Source: JBCCFW01 sp039029535
Lineage (GTDB): Bacteria; Acidobacteriota; JBCCFW01
Direction of reading: 5' to 3'
Length of the DNA stretch: 38,296 bases
Assembly (NCBI GenBank): GCA_039029535.1
Contig: JBCCFW010000056.1
Coordinates: forward strand, 1 to 38,296
The translations under genes were made by a program, and so were the position numbers. Under the pieces are notes generated by a model. That model did no database searches and was not told the origin of the DNA. It saw only the letters and a program-made list of their open reading frames with translations. Position 1 is the first letter of the stretch; each line of letters starts with the position of its first letter. This document shows, in pieces, positions 36,028 to 38,296 of the stretch.

Positions 36028-36746
36028 GAGGCGGCTCCGGCCCGGAGCAGGCGCAGGGCTTCGTCGCGTTCGAGCTTGAGCTCGTCGGGCGTGGTCGCGT
36101 AGGTGCGGGCCTGGTGTTCCGCTTCCTTCACCAGCGCGTGACGGAGACGAGTCGCCCGGGTGTAGAGATTCGCCGTGGTGAGGCCCAGCTCGGTCGCCAG
36201 CTCGTCGGCGCCGGGTCGCCGAGGGGCGAGCACCCAGCGGTCGAGAAGGAGGAGGCCCGGTCCGTCGCCCGTCGTCTTGAGCCGCTCGCGCACGGACTCG
36301 AGCGTGCGGTCGTGGAGGAGCTGAGCCCACTCCTTCTCGAAGGCAAGCTCCGGGTCGTCGGCGCTGGGCTCGGGCACGCCCGGCTCCTCGTCGAGGAACG
36401 AGAAGGTTCGCTGGTCGGGGCGCGCGAGCTCGCTGCGGAGTCGCTTGCGACGCACGTTCTTGAGACAGGCGAGCAGGTAGGTGCGGAGGCGACCGCGCTG
36501 CGGATCGAAGCCTTGCAGGATCTTTCCCTCGAGCCCGTCCGCGAAGAAGTCCTGGAGGACGTCGAGCGCCTCGTCGGGGCTCGAGCCGGTGCGCACGAGG
36601 AAGGCGTGCAGCGGCGTCCAGTAGCCCCGGCAGAAGCGCTCCCAGGCGTCGCGATAGCCCTCCGCCTCTGGCTTGGCAGCGAGCTCGACGAGGGAGACCT
36701 GCGTCGTCGGGAAGGCCCGGGCGGGGCGGGCGGGGCGGCTGTCCAT
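36024..36746 (-). CDS. ECF-type RNA polymerase sigma factor paired with kinase
   Basis: The 240-residue protein has the region-2 signature of planctomycete ECF sigma factors linked to Ser/Thr kinases. The core is 'AWERFCRGYWTPLHAFLVRTG' (34-54), LQDFFADGLEGKIL (64-77) and 'DPQRGRLRTYLLACLKNVRRKRL' (81-103). Region 4 (about 165-212) contains a helix-turn-helix-like 'ADELATELGLTTANLYTRATRLRHAL'. There is no anti-sigma factor, and the neighbouring kinase probably controls its activity by phosphorylation (inference from this class). ATG 36746 is chosen; a run-on open frame to 36854 is Arg/Pro-rich and unlikely to be translated. A TATTCT at 36760-36755 lies so close to the start that the mRNA would be nearly leaderless if it were a -10 box. 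Confidence 0.9.
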   Translation of the reverse strand: MDSRPARPARAFPTTQVSLVELAAKPEAEGYRDAWERFCRGYWTPLHAFLVRTGSSPDEALDVLQDFFADGLEGKILQGFDPQRGRLRTYLLACLKNVRRKRLRSELARPDQRTFSFLDEEPGVPEPSADDPELAFEKEWAQLLHDRTLESVRERLKTTGDGPGLLLLDRWVLAPRRPGADELATELGLTTANLYTRATRLRHALVKEAEHQARTYATTPDELKLERDEALRLLRAGAAS

Positions 36747-36788
36747 CACCGCCGAGAATAGCCGAGGCGATGACTTCACCAGAAGAGG

Positions 36789-36825
36789 ACGGGCCCGCCG
36801 CGCCGGAAGACGCGAGCGGGCCCGT
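36789..36825 (-). terminator. Perfect 10-bp-stem hairpin after the PfpI gene
   Basis: ACGGGCCCGC at 36789-36798 and GCGGGCCCGT at 36816-36825 are perfect inverted 10-mers. Inner CGCG/CGCG pairing extends the stem. The hairpin lies 26-62 nt past the stop of the leftward PfpI gene and before the sigma gene start. It probably separates the two transcription units. No clear U tract is seen. Confidence 0.65.
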
Positions 36826-36850
36826 CGGGAACAGGAGGTGGGGAGAGGGC

Positions 36851-38296
36851 TCACTCGGCGAGAAGCTGGTCGCGGAGAACCTCGCCGAAGTGCCAGGCGG
36901 CGTCGAAGGACTCGCCGGTGATGACGTTGCCGTCGATGACGACGTCGTCGAAGGGGCTCATCGGGTCACCGACCGAGTTCGTCGGCAGCATGATCGCGCC
37001 GTTCTCCTCGACGTGATCGCGGGTGAGTCGCTGGTAGGGGAAGCCCCACTCGTCGAGCTCCTGAGGAGCCTGACCGGGCCAGGCGACCACCGTCCGGCCA
37101 TTCAGGATGCTCGCGCCGTCGAAGTGCGCGTAGGCCAGGATCGTGACGCCGTGGCAGAGGGCGGTCACCCACTTGCCGTTGAGGTTGAACTCGTTGATGA
37201 GCTCGATGACGTCGACCTGCGCGCTCTCGATGCCGTTGTATTGCGGCTCGACGTAGGTGCCGTCGTAGAAGGCCTGGTAGCGGCTCGATCCCCAGCCACC
37301 GACGAAGGCGATGGCATCCCAGGAGTCGGGGTCCGATTCCATCGTCGCGCGGGCCTCGGCGAGGCTCATGTCCGGCTCGACCTCACCGCTGCCACCGCCC
37401 TGACCGGAGTTGGCGTGGGGATAGCACGTGGCGAGCTCGGTCGCGGCCACGGTGACCTCGATGCCGGCGTTCTCCAGGACGGTGCGGGGGTCGTCGTACT
37501 CGCGGAACCAGAAGTGGTAGTTCGAGATGACCATGAGCACGCGCTTGGGACCGGGGAGCTCGGGCGGCACGAGGATGACTTGGCCCAGCTCGGAAGCGAG
37601 CGCTGGACCGGAGTGGAAGTTCTCGGCGGTGATGATGTTGCCGTCGACGATGACGTCGTCGGTCGACGTGGTCGGGTCACCCACCGCGCCGGAGGCGTGC
37701 ATGAAGCCGCCGTTCTGCTCGACGTGCCAGCGGGTCGAGACTGCCGGCGCGCTCTGACCGTCGAGGGTGAAGCTCGGGCCGTTGCCCGCGTAGCCGACGA
37801 CCTCGCGACCGGCGAGCAGGCTCTGACCGTCGACTTCGATCCAGGCCAGCCCCGCGACGGCGAAGCAGATGGCGCCGACGGGCTTGTCCTGCGCGAGCAG
37901 GTCCGCGACGAGCACGGTGAGGTCATCGCTCACGAACGCATCCGGCTGATAGGACTGGTTCGCGTACGTGCCGGGGAATTCTGGCTGGAACTGAGCCGAA
38001 CCCCAGCCGCCGATGAGGACGAGCGCCGAGTAGTCGTCGGCGATCGCGTCGGCCAGGGCGAGGTCGGGGATGACGGTCTCTTCCGGAGCGCCGCCGTGGG
38101 GGATGGCCGGCGCCAGGGTCGGGGCCGCCACCTGGACGGTGAGGCCCTCGGCCTCGAGGGCCGTGCGCAGGGGACCGTAGTCGGGGTAGTAGAAGTCCTG
38201 GTTGGACAGGACGAGAAGAACGGGATCGGGCTGGGCCGCGGCGGGGCTACCGAGAAGGAGCCCGAGGACCAGGAGGGACAGGGACGTGAGGCGGAA
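36851..38296 (-). CDS. Secreted double-domain DJ-1/PfpI-family protein, 5' end beyond window
   Basis: The frame stays open from the stop at 36851 to the right edge. The first 55 in-window codons give a hydrophobic stretch ending SPAAAQ (a signal peptide) and then 'DPVLLVLSNQDFYYPDYGPL', which opens the first domain. A GTG at 38131 is internal, so the true start is past base 38296. Two homologous DJ-1/PfpI (class I glutamine amidotransferase-like) domains follow, each with GGWGS...GTY and a nucleophile-elbow region: domain 1 has GAICFAVAGL (Cys near in-window residue 144), domain 2 has TALCHGVTIL (Cys381-His382). Only domain 2 has the usual Cys-His pair. Function in the periplasm is unknown; proteases, chaperones and glyoxalases occur in this family. 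Confidence 0.9.
   Translation of the reverse strand, partial: FRLTSLSLLVLGLLLGSPAAAQPDPVLLVLSNQDFYYPDYGPLRTALEAEGLTVQVAAPTLAPAIPHGGAPEETVIPDLALADAIADDYSALVLIGGWGSAQFQPEFPGTYANQSYQPDAFVSDDLTVLVADLLAQDKPVGAICFAVAGLAWIEVDGQSLLAGREVVGYAGNGPSFTLDGQSAPAVSTRWHVEQNGGFMHASGAVGDPTTSTDDVIVDGNIITAENFHSGPALASELGQVILVPPELPGPKRVLMVISNYHFWFREYDDPRTVLENAGIEVTVAATELATCYPHANSGQGGGSGEVEPDMSLAEARATMESDPDSWDAIAFVGGWGSSRYQAFYDGTYVEPQYNGIESAQVDVIELINEFNLNGKWVTALCHGVTILAYAHFDGASILNGRTVVAWPGQAPQELDEWGFPYQRLTRDHVEENGAIMLPTNSVGDPMSPFDDVVIDGNVITGESFDAAWHFGEVLRDQLLAE

Noticed and set aside
36028..36330. N-terminal extension of the kinase frame to 36330
   Set aside because: The added 101 residues are Arg/Pro/Ala-rich, overlap the sigma-factor gene, and look like out-of-frame translation; GTG 36027 is a coupled start.

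Overview
The window is a GC-rich bacterial chromosome segment, densely packed with genes on both strands. It has no rRNA, tRNA, CRISPR array, insertion sequence or phage gene that I can see. The best taxonomic guess is Planctomycetota, probably a high-GC marine-type lineage. Supporting features are an ECF sigma factor of the planctomycete type overlapping a membrane Ser/Thr kinase, an FG-GAP/ASPIC (CRTAC1-type) lipoprotein paired with a TPR protein, and several large secreted proteins with beta-helix, PKD or FN3-like domains. Myxococcota or Acidobacteriota cannot be excluded without a search. Many starts are GTG or TTG, and start/stop overlaps (ATGA, GTGA) are common.

Left part (1-9.5 kb). 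A secreted RGG-rich protein is divergent from a secreted beta-helix protein. A uracil-DNA glycosylase follows whose natural start appears to be non-standard. Next is a three-gene redox cluster: an FAD/NAD(P) oxidoreductase, a polytopic 4Fe-4S membrane protein of the NapH/NosR type, and a COQ7-like di-iron protein. It ends against a convergent 904-residue secreted multidomain protein.

Middle part (9.8-16.1 kb). This holds mostly small housekeeping or uncharacterised genes: a four-TM Cys-rich protein, a MmcQ/YjbR protein, a two-TM coiled-coil protein overlapping a HAD phosphatase, a DUF4259 protein and an ATP-grasp ligase. The ATP-grasp gene converges on a metallo-beta-lactamase-fold hydrolase at a palindrome that contains both stop codons. 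The hydrolase follows a YkgJ/FliB-like Cys-cluster protein.

Efflux operon (16.3-27.5 kb). Five tightly spaced genes encode a lipoprotein adaptor, two different RND permeases (the first enlarged by an acidic insert and extra membrane segments), an FG-GAP/ASPIC lipoprotein and a membrane-anchored TPR protein. No TolC-like channel is encoded beside them. The leader carries a 12-bp direct repeat and a strong hairpin.

Right part (27.5-38.3 kb). Here lie a small four-Cys protein, an HD-type hydrolase with a long unknown C-terminus, a secreted S9 prolyl-oligopeptidase overlapping an isoprenylcysteine-methyltransferase-like protein, and a secreted M11 (gametolysin-like) metalloprotease. A leftward sigma factor / kinase / SUKH cluster follows. 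The last gene is a secreted double-domain DJ-1/PfpI protein whose N-terminus runs past the right edge.

No stretch longer than 300 bases lacks a gene. The largest gaps are 794-1036, 9510-9801 and 16079-16335.
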